Shown here piece after piece: positions 41,942 to 51,769 of a DNA stretch of 64,000 nt; within the stretch, counting starts at the first letter, position 1, and each line of letters opens with the position of its first letter. A model generated the notes under the pieces. That model was not told where the DNA came from and did not search any database. It saw nothing but the letters and a program-made list of their open reading frames with translations. Source of the DNA: Agrobacterium vitis (lineage in GTDB: Bacteria; Pseudomonadota; Alphaproteobacteria; Rhizobiales; Rhizobiaceae); NCBI RefSeq assembly GCF_013426735.1, contig NZ_AP023272.1, positions 1,966,501 through 2,030,500 of the forward strand. Reading direction: 5' to 3'. The translations under genes and the position numbers were made by a program.

Positions 41942-42834
41942 TGAATGGTCGCCTCTGGGTACAGCTTGGACGCCAGTTCTCGGGCTGCGTCGGCGGTGCG
42001 CGGTCCAAAGCCGAGCAAGTAAAGCCCATCCATGCTGAGAAAGGCGCGGGCCTGGGCTGCCGGACTGGTGGCAAGGGCTGGTAAAGCGAAGATTTCCTTG
42101 GCGGATAGCGGGGCTGCACCATGATCCATGGTGAGAATAATGTCGGGGGCTGCGGCAATCACGGCTTCATCGCTGAGTGGTTTGTAGCCTGTGCTGTCGC
42201 CCACCGCATTGGCGGCGCCGGCAAGCCGGATCATCGCGTCGGCGGCCGTGTCCTTGCCGGCGGCCATGATCCGCCCATTGGCAATAGAAAGAACGAACAG
42301 AACCCGCTTCTTCTGGGCTGGAAGATGGGTGAGGTTGGCCTTTAACTTATCCAATTGTGTCTCGAACTGGCTTGCCAATGCCTCTGCCTGCGGCCCCTTG
42401 CCGATGGCCGCGCCGACGGCACGGATACGGGGAGCGACGGTCTCCGCCGAAGGCTGTTGAGGGATGTTCACCAGCGCGACACCGCTTTGCGCCAGCACAG
42501 CCAAGGCATCGGGCGGCCCGGAGCCCGCCTCGGTCAGGATGAGATCGGGCTTCTGGGCCAATATGCCTTCGGCGGAAAGGCGGCGCATATAGCCGACATT
42601 GGGCTTTGATGATGCTTCAGGAGGATAGAGGCTGGTGGAATCAACCGCAACGATGCGCTCCCCGGCACCCAGGTCATAGAGAATTTCGGTGACCGTCCCG
42701 CCAATCGAGACGATGCGGCTGGCCTGGGGAAAGCTATCCGCTGCGAAGGCTGGCGTCATGGTCCAAGGGAGGGGAGGCGGGAGGGTAACAAGACCGAAAA
42801 GTGCAAGCGAGGTCAGAAGAGAAGAAGGTCTCAT
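41938..42834 (-). CDS. hmuT: heme-binding periplasmic protein HmuT
   Basis: A 298-residue precursor from ATG 42834 (AGGACG SD). Signal peptide MRPSSLLTSLALFGL to about AFAAD. The mature protein is a class III periplasmic-binding protein: RIVSIGGTVTEILYDLGAGERIVAVDSTSLYPPEA includes the Tyr that coordinates heme in HmuT/ShuT-type proteins, and LILTEAGSGPPDAL follows. It delivers heme to HmuU. The frame is open further upstream to 42876, but that start would put a polar stretch before the signal. No TonB-dependent receptor gene is in view. Confidence 0.9.
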   Translation of the reverse strand: MRPSSLLTSLALFGLVTLPPPLPWTMTPAFAADSFPQASRIVSIGGTVTEILYDLGAGERIVAVDSTSLYPPEASSKPNVGYMRRLSAEGILAQKPDLILTEAGSGPPDALAVLAQSGVALVNIPQQPSAETVAPRIRAVGAAIGKGPQAEALASQFETQLDKLKANLTHLPAQKKRVLFVLSIANGRIMAAGKDTAADAMIRLAGAANAVGDSTGYKPLSDEAVIAAAPDIILTMDHGAAPLSAKEIFALPALATSPAAQARAFLSMDGLYLLGFGPRTADAARELASKLYPEATIQ

Positions 42835-42979
42835 CAAGGTATCGTCCTGAAGGTTGCCCAGGCAACGCCATTTCATGCGTTTTCAGAGCTGGATTGTGTA
42901 TAGTGATCGAGCCCCTTCGCGGGCGTCGGGTCCGGTCTTCACGTGACGAATGACGACGAACAACAGCGGGCTGGATTTT

Positions 42980-43002
42980 AACTTGACTATAATGCACAAG
43001 TT
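42980..43002. promoter_or_regulatory. inverted repeat in the divergent heme promoter region
   Basis: AACTTG, 11-nt spacer, CAAGTT, with TATAAT inside the spacer. It lies between the divergent hmuT and IsdG-like genes, where iron-responsive control is expected. The sequence is not a clear Irr (ICE) or RirA (IRO) box. It may be a promoter -10 region overlapped by an operator. Confidence 0.4.
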
Positions 43003-43032
43003 TTCATAATGACGCAACAGGACAGGTGCATG

Positions 43033-43132
43033 ACAGCGCCGTGTGTTTTGTCAAATACACAAAAGACGCTGTAACGCTTTATATCTGCTGCATAATTCCT
43101 CAAGCCAATTCCGGTTTGAGGAATTATGCAGC
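43033..43132. repeat. dispersed palindromic intergenic element, copy A
   Basis: It has two hairpins. The first has outer arms ACAGCG/CGCTGT (43033-43072). After AACGCTTTATAT the second has 17-bp perfect arms GCTGCATAATTCCTCAA (43087-43103) and the complement (43116-43132). Related copies are at 44393-44437, 52840-52875 and 55048-55088. This resembles short mosaic repeats common between genes of Rhizobiaceae. Confidence 0.75.
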
Positions 43133-43164
43133 ATCGCATTTCCAGCCAACGTGTGGAGCAGACT

Positions 43165-43506
43165 ATGTATATTGCAATGAACCGTTTTCGCGTCGTTCCG
43201 GGTTTCGAGGACGTGTTTGAAGCTCAGTGGCGTGATCGTCAGGGCCGGTTGGCGGAAGTGCCGGGCTATGTCGAATTTCATATGTTGAAAGGCCCCAAGG
43301 GCGAGGACTACTCGCTTTATGTGTCCCATACGGTCTGGGAAAGCCATGAAACCTTCGTTGCCTGGACGAAGTCCGAGCAGTTCCGTGCGGCCCATGCCAA
43401 TGCCGGGCAGAGCAAGGTTCAATATCTTGGCGGTCCGCATTTCGAAGGATTTGAAGTGATCCTTCATGAAGACAGCACGGGTACGCGCAGCTCCAAGGCG
43501 GCCTGA
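43165..43506 (+). CDS. IsdG/HmuQ-type heme-degrading monooxygenase (ABM fold)
   Basis: A 113-residue protein from ATG 43165 (MYIAMNRFRVVPG). An antibiotic-biosynthesis-monooxygenase/IsdG-like alpha-beta barrel is suggested by NRFRVVPGFEDVFEAQWRDR and YVSHTVWESHETFVAWTKS. In rhizobia similar proteins (HmuQ) break down heme. It is divergent from hmuTUV and followed 7 nt later by hutX, so it belongs to the same heme-use locus. A longer in-frame start at 43126 lies within the palindromic repeat and is unlikely. Confidence 0.8.
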   Translation: MYIAMNRFRVVPGFEDVFEAQWRDRQGRLAEVPGYVEFHMLKGPKGEDYSLYVSHTVWESHETFVAWTKSEQFRAAHANAGQSKVQYLGGPHFEGFEVILHEDSTGTRSSKAA

Positions 43507-43513
43507 GACGATC

Positions 43514-44047
43514 ATGGCCGCTGTTGATACTGCCCGCCTTTCACCGCTTGAGGTTGCCAAAGCGGCTCTCGCCGAAAAACCTGACGGCGTGGTGGAAACC
43601 ATTGCAACGGAGGCAGGGGTAACGCCCGCCGAGATTCTGGCCATTTTACCGCCAGATTGTGTGACCATCGCGCCGTCAGAGGCTTTCGAACCGATCTGGA
43701 CCCATTTGTCAGGTTGTGGCGATGTGCTGACCATCGTCCACACCAAAGATGTCGTTCTGGAAGTGGTCGGCGCTCTTCCGCCGGGGTCCATTGGCCATGG
43801 CTGGTTCAACATTCACGGCGACAGTCCGGTCGGCGGCCATATCCGTATCGACCATTGCCGTTCCGTCGCCTTTGTTGACCGGATGTTTCATGGCCGACGG
43901 TCCCTGTCGGTGTGGTTCATGAATGGCGAGGGCGCTGCAATGTTGAAGGTCTTTGTGCGCAGGGATGCGCAAAAGACTTTGATTGCCGAGCAAGTCGCTC
44001 TGTTCGAGCAGTTGCGCTCCCAGTATCGGGGTTCGGTGTCGGGATAG
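43514..44047 (+). CDS. hutX: heme utilization carrier protein HutX
   Basis: A 177-residue protein of the HutX/HuvX family: VVETIATEAGVTPAEILAILP at the N-terminus, VLTIVHTKDVVLEVVGALP, GHGWFNIHGDSPVGGHI, and FVDRMFHGRRSLSVWFMN. HutX binds heme in the cytoplasm and passes it on to degrading enzymes. It is co-directional with the IsdG-like gene and ends at a strong terminator (44097-44127). Confidence 0.88.
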   Translation: MAAVDTARLSPLEVAKAALAEKPDGVVETIATEAGVTPAEILAILPPDCVTIAPSEAFEPIWTHLSGCGDVLTIVHTKDVVLEVVGALPPGSIGHGWFNIHGDSPVGGHIRIDHCRSVAFVDRMFHGRRSLSVWFMNGEGAAMLKVFVRRDAQKTLIAEQVALFEQLRSQYRGSVSG

Positions 44048-44096
44048 GGCTGGTTATTGCCAATCTGGTGACCTTAAAACTCCTAGAGCTTTGCTT

Positions 44097-44127
44097 AGCC
44101 GCCGGAAACCTTCCCGGCGGCTTTTTG
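44097..44127 (+). terminator. Rho-independent terminator after hutX
   Basis: AGCCGCCGG (44097-44105) pairs with CCGGCGGCT (44114-44122), followed by a TTTTT run. It ends the heme-degradation transcript. Confidence 0.88.
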
Positions 44128-44392
44128 CTTTTGCTGTTTGTTTTGAAAGTGCGGGGAATCGAGTATTGAACGCATGCATGGCGCCAATTGAGGGCTGCCG
44201 TCCTGCTTGGATGTGGTGCTGTTTTGTACATAAGGCGGTTTGGTCATCGATTGGCCTGAAATATGCTGCAGGCCAGCATGACGTCGTCTGGAGTGTGTCA
44301 GGGAAATAAGCGGAAGCCGGTTTTCCTGAAAAGACAAACAAAAACAAAAAAACGATGGTCTGTTTAGGTCAATATAAAGCTGACAGACTGTC

Positions 44393-44437
44393 CTGCATTA
44401 TTTCTGATACCGGATGCGGTTTAAGTGATTATGCAGC
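44393..44437. repeat. dispersed palindromic element, copy B (degenerate)
   Basis: CTGCATTATTTC and AAGTGATTATGCAG form an imperfect hairpin related to copy A. It lies in the 470-bp space between hutX and the MscS-like gene, which holds no other gene. Confidence 0.55.
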
Positions 44438-44518
44438 AGTTTTAGGGTGCTACAGCAGGTTTCGTGCAGCATGTCATATGCGCGGCGCTGTAATCGATGC
44501 GGACAAAGGGACAGTGAT

Positions 44519-46948
44519 TTGCACAGCCTGAAGAAGTTTCTAGCGCTATTTCCGATCATCCTGCTGATTGCTGTTGGGGTGAGTTCTTTCGGGCTTCATG
44601 GTTTTGTCGGGACGGCACTGGCGCAGGATAGTAATTTTGCCGATGACGATCCGGTTGCCAAAGCACCTGCGACGCTTGACCAGTTACAAAAGAAAATCGA
44701 CTCGCTTGCCAGCATTCCGCAAAAGGCTGGAAACAACGACCGCGAGTTGATGGAGGCCAAATCCAGCCTGGACGACATTGTCGGACAATTGCAGGGCATG
44801 AAACTGCTGATTTCGCCGCGTCAGGATGATATTGCCGCTCGCTTGAAAGAACTCGGCGATCCGCCGAAGGACGGTCAGCCTGCTGAAGCGGCTGACGTGA
44901 CCCAGCAGCGCAACAAACTCAATGCCCAGAAAGCACAGATTGCTTCTGTCCTGAACCGGATCGACGAAGTCAGCAAGTCTGCGAGTGATTTGTCCATCAA
45001 GGTCACTGCTGTGCGGCGGGAATTGTTCACGCGGCAATTGCTGGCTCATACGGACATTTCCGTGGACAGTATGTCGGATGCCGCCTTGTCCTATGGCACG
45101 GAAGCGAGCCGATTTACCGATATGCTCGAGGGGTGGGCGGGCTTCGCCTGGCGCTTCAAGAAAATTTCGCTGGTCTCGGCCATGGTTCTGTCGCTCGCCA
45201 TGGCGTTGGGATTACGGCTCGTTCTTCAGCGGATTCTCGGGCCAATCATCGAGCGGGGCAAGCTGGAGGAAAACCCCTCCTATATGAGCCGGTTTTCAGT
45301 GGCCTTCTGGGCGACGATCATGCCGTCATTTGCCTTCAGCTTCTTCCTGATTTCCAGTTATTTCTTTCTCGACACCTTCAGCGTCATGCGGCCGGACATC
45401 GAGCCGATCATCGCGTCGTTTTTCGGCGTGTTCTGGCTGGTGTTTTTCTCGTCGCGGCTTGCAATCGCCGTGTTTAACCCATGGGCGCCGAAATGGCGGC
45501 TCGTGCATGTGTCCGACCGGGGCAGCCGACAATTGGTCACGGCCTTCGTGGCTATGACGGTGATCAACGGTCTCGATTATGGCCTGTCCAGTATTGCGCA
45601 GACATTGGGATCGCCAGTCGAACTCTCGGTGTTGAAGGGTGTGGTGTCGTCAAGCCTGGTCGGTCTCATCCTGCTTTGGGTTTCCTTCATTCGTCCGCTT
45701 CTGCCGAAATCCGAGGATGAAGCCGCCACGGGTGGCCGTCCATGGTCGAAGCGGACAGCCATCGCTCTTCGGGTCTGCGGCGTCTGGCTGATCTTCACCA
45801 GCCTGATCGGCTATATTGGCCTGGCCCGGTTCGTTGCCAGCCAGCTTATCCTGACGGGGGGCGTGGCGGCCACTATGTATATCGGCATTCGTTCAGGCCG
45901 GGCTGTGTCCGAGCGTGACCGGTTTGCCGAGACGATTGTTGGCCGCTTCCTGCAGCGTCGCTTCAATTTCGGACCAGTCGCGCTCGACCAGTTTGGTATT
46001 GCCGCCGGATTGCTGATCTACTGCTTCGTTTTCGTGATCGGCGTTCCCCTGATCATGATGTCCTGGGGATTCCAGCCGCCGGATATCCAGACCTGGTTCT
46101 ATAACCTGTTCATCCAGATCAATGTTGGTGGCATCAGCATTTCCATTGTCGGCATCTTCAGCGGGATCGCCATTTTCCTGATTGGTGTCGTGCTGACCCG
46201 CTGGTTCGAGAAATGGCTTGACGGTAATGTCATGGCGCGCTCGCAGGTCGATCCGGGCGTGCGCAACTCGGTCAAAACCTCCGTCGGCTATTTCGGCGCA
46301 ATTGTTGCCGGTTTCATGGGCCTGTCGGCGGCGGGTATCAACCTGTCCAGCCTGGCGCTGGTTGCCGGTGCCTTGTCGGTCGGTATCGGTTTTGGTTTGC
46401 AGAATATCATTTCCAACTTTGTTTCAGGCCTGATCCTGCTCTTCGAGCGGCCTTTCAAGGTCGGCGACTGGGTGGCGACGGGTACGAGTGAAGGTTTTGT
46501 GCGGCGTATTTCGGTGCGCGCCACGGAAATCGAAACCTTTCAGCGTCAGTCGATCATTGTGCCGAATTCACAGCTGATCAACGCCTCGGTCGGCAACTGG
46601 ACCCATCGCAACAAGCTCGGTCGAATCGATATGGAGATTGCCGCCAAGGCGGTCAATGATCCACGCCATGTGATGGGCATGCTGAGAGAGGTGGCAAGCG
46701 ATGTGCCCGGTGTGTTGCGCACCCCGGAACCGGTTGTCGTCTTCAAGAAATTTGATGGAGCGGATCTTGAATTTGAAGTCCGGGTGTTTGTCGGCGATGT
46801 CTTGAACGGTCTTGCGGTGCGCAACGAGTTGAGACTGGGGATTTTCGAGAGGTTCAAAGCCGAAGGCGTGATTCTGAAGGAAGAAGCCGCTGATGCGGAA
46901 GATGTCGTGGCAGCAGCGGCACCGCTGCCGCCATCGCCTGCTTCTTGA
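44519..46948 (+). CDS. MscS-family mechanosensitive channel with DUF3772 domain
   Basis: About 809 residues from TTG 44519 (AGGGAC upstream); the frame is open to 44447, but the extra residues would spoil the signal sequence. A signal peptide (LKKFLALFPIILLIAVG to ALAQD) is followed by a periplasmic coiled region and the DUF3772 domain (residues about 30-200). Several membrane helices come next, then the conserved MscS pore helix (GLSAAGINLSSLALVAGALSVGIGFGLQNI) with beta domain FERPFKVGDWVATGTSEGFV and IIVPNSQLINASVGNW. It probably releases solutes under osmotic downshock. Confidence 0.9.
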   Translation: MHSLKKFLALFPIILLIAVGVSSFGLHGFVGTALAQDSNFADDDPVAKAPATLDQLQKKIDSLASIPQKAGNNDRELMEAKSSLDDIVGQLQGMKLLISPRQDDIAARLKELGDPPKDGQPAEAADVTQQRNKLNAQKAQIASVLNRIDEVSKSASDLSIKVTAVRRELFTRQLLAHTDISVDSMSDAALSYGTEASRFTDMLEGWAGFAWRFKKISLVSAMVLSLAMALGLRLVLQRILGPIIERGKLEENPSYMSRFSVAFWATIMPSFAFSFFLISSYFFLDTFSVMRPDIEPIIASFFGVFWLVFFSSRLAIAVFNPWAPKWRLVHVSDRGSRQLVTAFVAMTVINGLDYGLSSIAQTLGSPVELSVLKGVVSSSLVGLILLWVSFIRPLLPKSEDEAATGGRPWSKRTAIALRVCGVWLIFTSLIGYIGLARFVASQLILTGGVAATMYIGIRSGRAVSERDRFAETIVGRFLQRRFNFGPVALDQFGIAAGLLIYCFVFVIGVPLIMMSWGFQPPDIQTWFYNLFIQINVGGISISIVGIFSGIAIFLIGVVLTRWFEKWLDGNVMARSQVDPGVRNSVKTSVGYFGAIVAGFMGLSAAGINLSSLALVAGALSVGIGFGLQNIISNFVSGLILLFERPFKVGDWVATGTSEGFVRRISVRATEIETFQRQSIIVPNSQLINASVGNWTHRNKLGRIDMEIAAKAVNDPRHVMGMLREVASDVPGVLRTPEPVVVFKKFDGADLEFEVRVFVGDVLNGLAVRNELRLGIFERFKAEGVILKEEAADAEDVVAAAAPLPPSPAS

Positions 46949-46996
46949 TAGGCAACTGCTCGTCGCAGGCAAATCACCTTGCGACGAGCCGGCTCC

Positions 46997-47791
46997 TCAT
47001 ATCCTGTGGGTTTCAAACAGCGCGACATCGAGCATGAAGGAGCCGTCGGGTTCGATTTCGAAATGCGCTTTTGTCTCGGCAGCGGCATCCTGTTGCAACA
47101 GGCGGATGGCGGTGCGCATTGCATCCGGTGTGTTCATGCGGTCCGTCCAAACCTTGAAATCCATCCGCAGCCGGCTGGTCTGACAGGTTTTTATCGCAAA
47201 CCCAGCCTGTCCCAGCATCTGCGTCCATTCGCTCAGCATGTAGTTCCTGACATGCGAGGTGTCGCGCAGCAGTTCGACTGCTTGCAGATGCGTGTTTAGC
47301 AATGGCGATTGCGGCGAGACCACATCGATGAAGATTGCTGGGGCGCCCGGCTTCAACACGCGCTGGGCCTGCCGCAAGCCGGCATGGACGTCGTGCCAAT
47401 GGTGGGCGGAAAAGCGGCAGGCGAGAAAATCGAACAGACCATCGTCACAGGGCAATTGCTCGGCTGACGCCCTGATTGTCGCAATATTCGTTAAACCGCG
47501 CTCAGTTGCGGTTTGAGAGACTGCGGCCAGCATATCGGCGGAAAGATCGATGGCGGTCACGGTTGTCATATGCGGTGCAATTGCATAGGCGACATGGCCG
47601 CCGCCACATCCCAGGTCAACGCCATGGTTGGCCTTGGCGGTGCGGGCGATATCGCCCAGGCGAACCAGATCGGCGCCGGAAGCGTGGACGGCACTTTCCA
47701 CATAGGCGCTCGCCCTTGGGCCGAAATTCTGCTGCACGTGGTGGTCGTGATTTTCGTTCACTGTATTTTTCTCGCTGGTTGCTGTTGGCAT
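46997..47791 (-). CDS. class I SAM-dependent methyltransferase
   Basis: A 264-residue methyltransferase (Methyltransf_11 type). The SAM-binding motif is HGVDLGCGGGHVAYAIAPH, followed by VTAIDLSADMLAAV, FLACRFSAHHWHDV and VLKPGAPAIFIDVVSP. It resembles UbiE/YcgJ-like small-molecule methyltransferases; the substrate is not evident. It is convergent with the MscS-like gene (48 nt between stops) and divergent from the XRE regulator. Confidence 0.85.
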   Translation of the reverse strand: MPTATSEKNTVNENHDHHVQQNFGPRASAYVESAVHASGADLVRLGDIARTAKANHGVDLGCGGGHVAYAIAPHMTTVTAIDLSADMLAAVSQTATERGLTNIATIRASAEQLPCDDGLFDFLACRFSAHHWHDVHAGLRQAQRVLKPGAPAIFIDVVSPQSPLLNTHLQAVELLRDTSHVRNYMLSEWTQMLGQAGFAIKTCQTSRLRMDFKVWTDRMNTPDAMRTAIRLLQQDAAAETKAHFEIEPDGSFMLDVALFETHRI

Positions 47792-48125
47792 GTAACTGTT
47801 CCTGTTAAGCTGGTTTATCCCGGTTCAGATCATGAAACGCTTGAAATTCAGCGTTGCAACTCCATGTCTGGAGTGTAGCGCATCCTTCTTTTGTTCGTGG
47901 CAATCCGCTCAGGTCCCGCTGCATGAACTGTCCGTATCGTATCAAGGCATCGAAGATGGGAGGCATCCTCGGTGGGTGGAATTGTGACTCTCTCGAAGAG
48001 GCCAAAGGCTTGAGATCGTCGCCATAAGAAGGCCAAGGGGCATGGTGATGTCGCCTGGTGTAAACAGCATGACGCCAACAATATGCTGTTACAAGAGGAG
48101 CAGTTATCCTGTTATAAATGCTGCC
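47792..48125. other. 334-bp divergent spacer between methyltransferase and XRE regulator
   Basis: No gene with recognisable motifs. A minus-strand frame (47848-48081) can be translated but has no RBS and no recognised family. The region should contain the promoters of both flanking genes; TTATAA at 48111-48116 is a possible -10 for the regulator. Confidence 0.45.
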
Positions 48126-48896
48126 ATGCTGGATGTAGAACAGAGACGTTTGCTGGGTGAGTTCGTGCGCACTCATCGTGAAAAATTGGTGCCGGACCGG
48201 ATCGGACGGCGGCGCACGCCGGGCCTGAGGCGCGAGGAACTGGCCGAACGAGCGGGCATCAGCGCCACATGGTGTGCCTGGATAGAGCAGGGGCGCCAGG
48301 TGCAGGCCTCGCCGCAGGCCTTGGCGAGGCTGGCGCGGGCCCTGGAATTGACCCGGGCCGAACGCGCTTATCTCTTTGAACTGGCATCCCGGCGCGACCC
48401 CGACGAGGAAGACGGAGACGCCATTGACGACGTGCCGGCGTCCCTGGTGACGGCTGTCAGCATGGTCCAGCATCCAGCCTATGCGCTAGACCGCAACTGG
48501 AATGCCTGCTGTTTCAATTCCGCAGCCGCATCCCTGTTTCCTGATTGGCTTGGCGAGCACAGCAAGGATAGAAACCTGCTGCGCTATGTATTTCTCAATC
48601 CCGGCGCCCGCGAGATCATTGTCGATTGGGAAATGCGCGCGCTACGGCTGCTGGCCGAATTTCGCGCCGATTACAGTCATGCATTGCGCGATGCGACGGT
48701 CCGTGCGCTGATTGAACAGCTACAGCGCGACAGTCCGCTGTTTGCGCAGGGTTGGCGGGAGCAGACGGTGCTGGACCGCGAAGGCGGAGAGCGTGAACTG
48801 GTTTCACCTGATCGAGGCAGGTTGCGATTTCGCCAGTTCAACTACCGGCCCTGCGACCGTCCGGATTGCAAGCTGGTCTTCCTGATCCCGCAATAA
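48126..48896 (+). CDS. XRE-family transcriptional regulator with MmyB-like ligand domain
   Basis: A 256-residue protein from ATG 48126 (MLDVEQRRLLGEFVRTHRE). The N-terminal helix-turn-helix is RRTPGLRREELAERAGISATWCAWIEQGR. Residues about 100-250 match the MmyB-like PAS-type domain (YALDRNWNACCFNSAAASLF, RNLLRYVFLNPGAREII, RFRQFNYRP). Such regulators may sense small ligands such as fatty acids, and frequently control a divergent gene, here the methyltransferase. Confidence 0.88.
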   Translation: MLDVEQRRLLGEFVRTHREKLVPDRIGRRRTPGLRREELAERAGISATWCAWIEQGRQVQASPQALARLARALELTRAERAYLFELASRRDPDEEDGDAIDDVPASLVTAVSMVQHPAYALDRNWNACCFNSAAASLFPDWLGEHSKDRNLLRYVFLNPGAREIIVDWEMRALRLLAEFRADYSHALRDATVRALIEQLQRDSPLFAQGWREQTVLDREGGERELVSPDRGRLRFRQFNYRPCDRPDCKLVFLIPQ

Positions 48897-49125
48897 AGCA
48901 TGTCTATGATAGGGCTTATGACGAGGGCTTGCTCTGCGTTTGGCGATTTGCGATTGATCAAGGATCGTTACATCAGCAGTTTTTATCCGCAGGTCGCGCC
49001 AGCCCATGCCCATGTCGCAAACGGGCGGCACAGGGAAGCGGGTCTTTATCATAGTCGCGGGATCAATCTTGCGGCGTCATCCGGTCGTTTGCGCCTTGCG
49101 CTCGCAGCAGAACAGGGGAAATTCC

Positions 49126-51645
49126 ATGTCGATCAAATCTCATGCACGGGCCGTGGTGATCGGTGGCGGCGTCGTCGGCGTTTCCACGCTCTATCACTTG
49201 GCCAGGAAGGGCTGGAGCGATAGCGTGCTGATCGAGCGCAAGGAACTGACCTCAGGCTCGACATGGCATGCCGCCGGTCTGCTGCCGCTGTTCAACATGA
49301 GCTATTCGGTCGGCCAGATCCATAAATACTCGGTGAAGTTCTATCAGGAACTCCAGGAAGAGACCGGCATGAATGTCGGTTTCAGCAAGGTTTCCAATAT
49401 TCGTCTCGCCCGCAGCAAGGATCGTTGGGACGAGTTCATGTATTATGCCGGGATTGCCGAAACCATTGGCGTCAAGGTCAACATCCTGACACCTGAACAG
49501 GTCAAGGAAATCTGGCCGCTGTGTGAAACGGAAGGCCTGCTCGGCGCGATACAACATCCCGACGACGGCTACATCCAGCCCGCCGACCTGACCCAGGCGC
49601 TGGCCAAGGGTGCCCGCGACCGTGGGGCCACAATCTACCGCAACACGACCGTAACGGCCATCGAGTGTCAGCCGGATGGCTTGTGGAAGATCACCACCGA
49701 CAAGGGTGAGATCACCGCCGAACACGTAATCTCCTGTACCGGCAATTTTGCCCGCAAGACCGGCGAAATGGTGGGCATCAACATTCCGGTCATTCCGGTC
49801 GAGCACCAGTATATCGTCACCGAGCCGCATCCGGCCATTGTTGAACGCAAGGCCAAGGGCCTGCCGGAAATGGGCGTCCTGCGCGAGGCCGATAGCGCCT
49901 GGTACATGCGCGAGGAAAATGGTGGCCTGTTGCTTGGGCCTTACGAAGTGGGCGCGCCGGTCTGTTATGTCGATGGTCCGTCCGATGAGAGTGAATACGA
50001 GCTTTTCCAGGAAGAACTCGACCGGCTGATGCCGCATATCGAGACGGCCATGGTACGTGTGCCGGCCTTTGGCGAAGTCGGCATCAAGAAAGTCTATAAC
50101 GGCGCCATCGCCTATACGCCGGACGGTAATCCGATTGTCGGTCCGGCACCGGGTTTGAAGAATTTCTGGCTGAACGAGGGCCATTCCTTTGGCATCACCG
50201 CCGCTGGCGGTGCCGGCTGGCAATTGGCGGAATGGATCGTCGATGGCGAATCCACCCTCGACATGATGGGTGCCGATCCGCGCCGTTTCGGCCCTTATGC
50301 GACGGAAGGCTATCTGATCGCCAAGAACGAAGAAGCCTATGCCAATGTCTTCACCATGCATTACCCGGACGAGGAGCGCGCTGCCGCCCGTCCGCTGAAA
50401 ACCACGCCAGTCTATGACCGGCTAAAGAAAATGGGCGCTGTCTTCGGCTCTGTCTATGGCTGGGAGCGCGCCAACTGGTTTGCGCCCGAAGGCTATGAAG
50501 TGCCCCAGAACGAGCTTGGCGTTGGTGTCGATGTCATCACCAACCACAATTATGCGGCCCCGACCGAGGATGGCCGGGTGGTGGAGAAATGGTCGTTCCG
50601 CCGCTCGAACTATTTCGAGCATGTTGGCAATGAGGTGAAGCATGTCAACGAGCATGTCGGCGTGCTCGACATGTCGGCCTTCGCCAAGATGGAAGTGTCC
50701 GGTCCCGGCGCACGGGCCTGGCTGGACAGCCTGTTTGCCAATGCCATCCCGAAGAAGCGTGGCCGCATCGCGCTGTGCCACATGCTGACCCAGCATGGCG
50801 GGGTTCGCGCCGAATTCACGGTCTATGAATGGGCTCCGAACCGCTTCTATCTGGTGTCGGCTGGCGCTTACGAGGCCCATGACCATGATTATCTGCGCAA
50901 GCTGGCTCCGACCGATGGGTCGGTCAAGCTTCAGCAGATTACCCAGAAGCTCGGCGTGCTGGTTCTGGCCGGGCCAAAGTCGCGGCAGGTGCTGCAAAAG
51001 CTGACGCGCACCAGCCTGGAGAACAAGGATTTCCCCTGGCTGACCGGCAAGGAAATCTCGGTTGGCGTGGCGAGTGCCCATGCGCTGCGCGTCAATTTTG
51101 TCGGGGAACTGGGCTGGGAATTGCATCACCCCATCGAGATGCAGGCCTATATTTTCGACAGGCTTATGGAGGCCGGTGCCGAATTCGACATCAAGCCTTT
51201 CGGCATCCGCGCCATGCTGTCGATGTCCGTCGAGAAATCCTACCGCCTGATCCCGAGGGAAATGTCGATCGAATACAATGCCTACGAATCGGCGCTCGAC
51301 CGTTTCATCAAGCTCGATAAGGACTTTATCGGCAAGGAGGCTCTGGTTGCCTATAAGGAAAAGGGTCTGAAATGGAATTTCGCCACCCTGGTTGTCGAAG
51401 GCGTGGCGGATGTCGATGCTCGCGGCTCGGAAGCGATCTACAATGAAACGGGCGATCTGGTCGGGCGTGCAACCAATGGCACCTATGGATGGCGCATCGG
51501 CAAATCCATCGCGCTTGCCATGCTGCAACCCGGCTATGCAACTGAAGGCACCAAGCTGAAGATCAAGATCCTGGGCGATCTCTATGACGCGGTGGTTGTG
51601 GGCGAAAGCCCGTTCGATCCTGATAATGCCGCTCTCAGGGCTTGA
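49126..51645 (+). CDS. FAD-dependent dimethylglycine/sarcosine dehydrogenase-like protein (DAO-GcvT)
   Basis: 839 residues from ATG 49126 (AGGGGAA SD). It has an N-terminal FAD Rossmann motif AVVIGGGVVGVSTLYHLARKG and GSTWHAAGLLPLF, a region associated with covalent FAD in this family. A DAO domain (to about residue 385), an FAO_M linker (about 390-445) and a folate-binding GcvT domain (about 450-740) with C-terminal barrel follow. It should oxidise an N-methylated glycine and pass the one-carbon unit to tetrahydrofolate. It is a single-gene unit ending at the terminator 51770-51800. Confidence 0.9.
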   Translation: MSIKSHARAVVIGGGVVGVSTLYHLARKGWSDSVLIERKELTSGSTWHAAGLLPLFNMSYSVGQIHKYSVKFYQELQEETGMNVGFSKVSNIRLARSKDRWDEFMYYAGIAETIGVKVNILTPEQVKEIWPLCETEGLLGAIQHPDDGYIQPADLTQALAKGARDRGATIYRNTTVTAIECQPDGLWKITTDKGEITAEHVISCTGNFARKTGEMVGINIPVIPVEHQYIVTEPHPAIVERKAKGLPEMGVLREADSAWYMREENGGLLLGPYEVGAPVCYVDGPSDESEYELFQEELDRLMPHIETAMVRVPAFGEVGIKKVYNGAIAYTPDGNPIVGPAPGLKNFWLNEGHSFGITAAGGAGWQLAEWIVDGESTLDMMGADPRRFGPYATEGYLIAKNEEAYANVFTMHYPDEERAAARPLKTTPVYDRLKKMGAVFGSVYGWERANWFAPEGYEVPQNELGVGVDVITNHNYAAPTEDGRVVEKWSFRRSNYFEHVGNEVKHVNEHVGVLDMSAFAKMEVSGPGARAWLDSLFANAIPKKRGRIALCHMLTQHGGVRAEFTVYEWAPNRFYLVSAGAYEAHDHDYLRKLAPTDGSVKLQQITQKLGVLVLAGPKSRQVLQKLTRTSLENKDFPWLTGKEISVGVASAHALRVNFVGELGWELHHPIEMQAYIFDRLMEAGAEFDIKPFGIRAMLSMSVEKSYRLIPREMSIEYNAYESALDRFIKLDKDFIGKEALVAYKEKGLKWNFATLVVEGVADVDARGSEAIYNETGDLVGRATNGTYGWRIGKSIALAMLQPGYATEGTKLKIKILGDLYDAVVVGESPFDPDNAALRA

Positions 51646-51769
51646 GAGTGGTAAAATGGAACCAGATATTGCTTGAAGTGGCGTTTGGAAATAGTTGCTG
51701 TTTTCTGAACACAGGACGGATGGCAATGTTTGAAACCTGCCGTCGATAGACGACGCGCTGAATCTATCC

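Noticed and set aside
47848..48081. 77-codon minus-strand ORF upstream of the XRE regulator
   Set aside because: No RBS, no family likeness and it overlaps the divergent promoter region.
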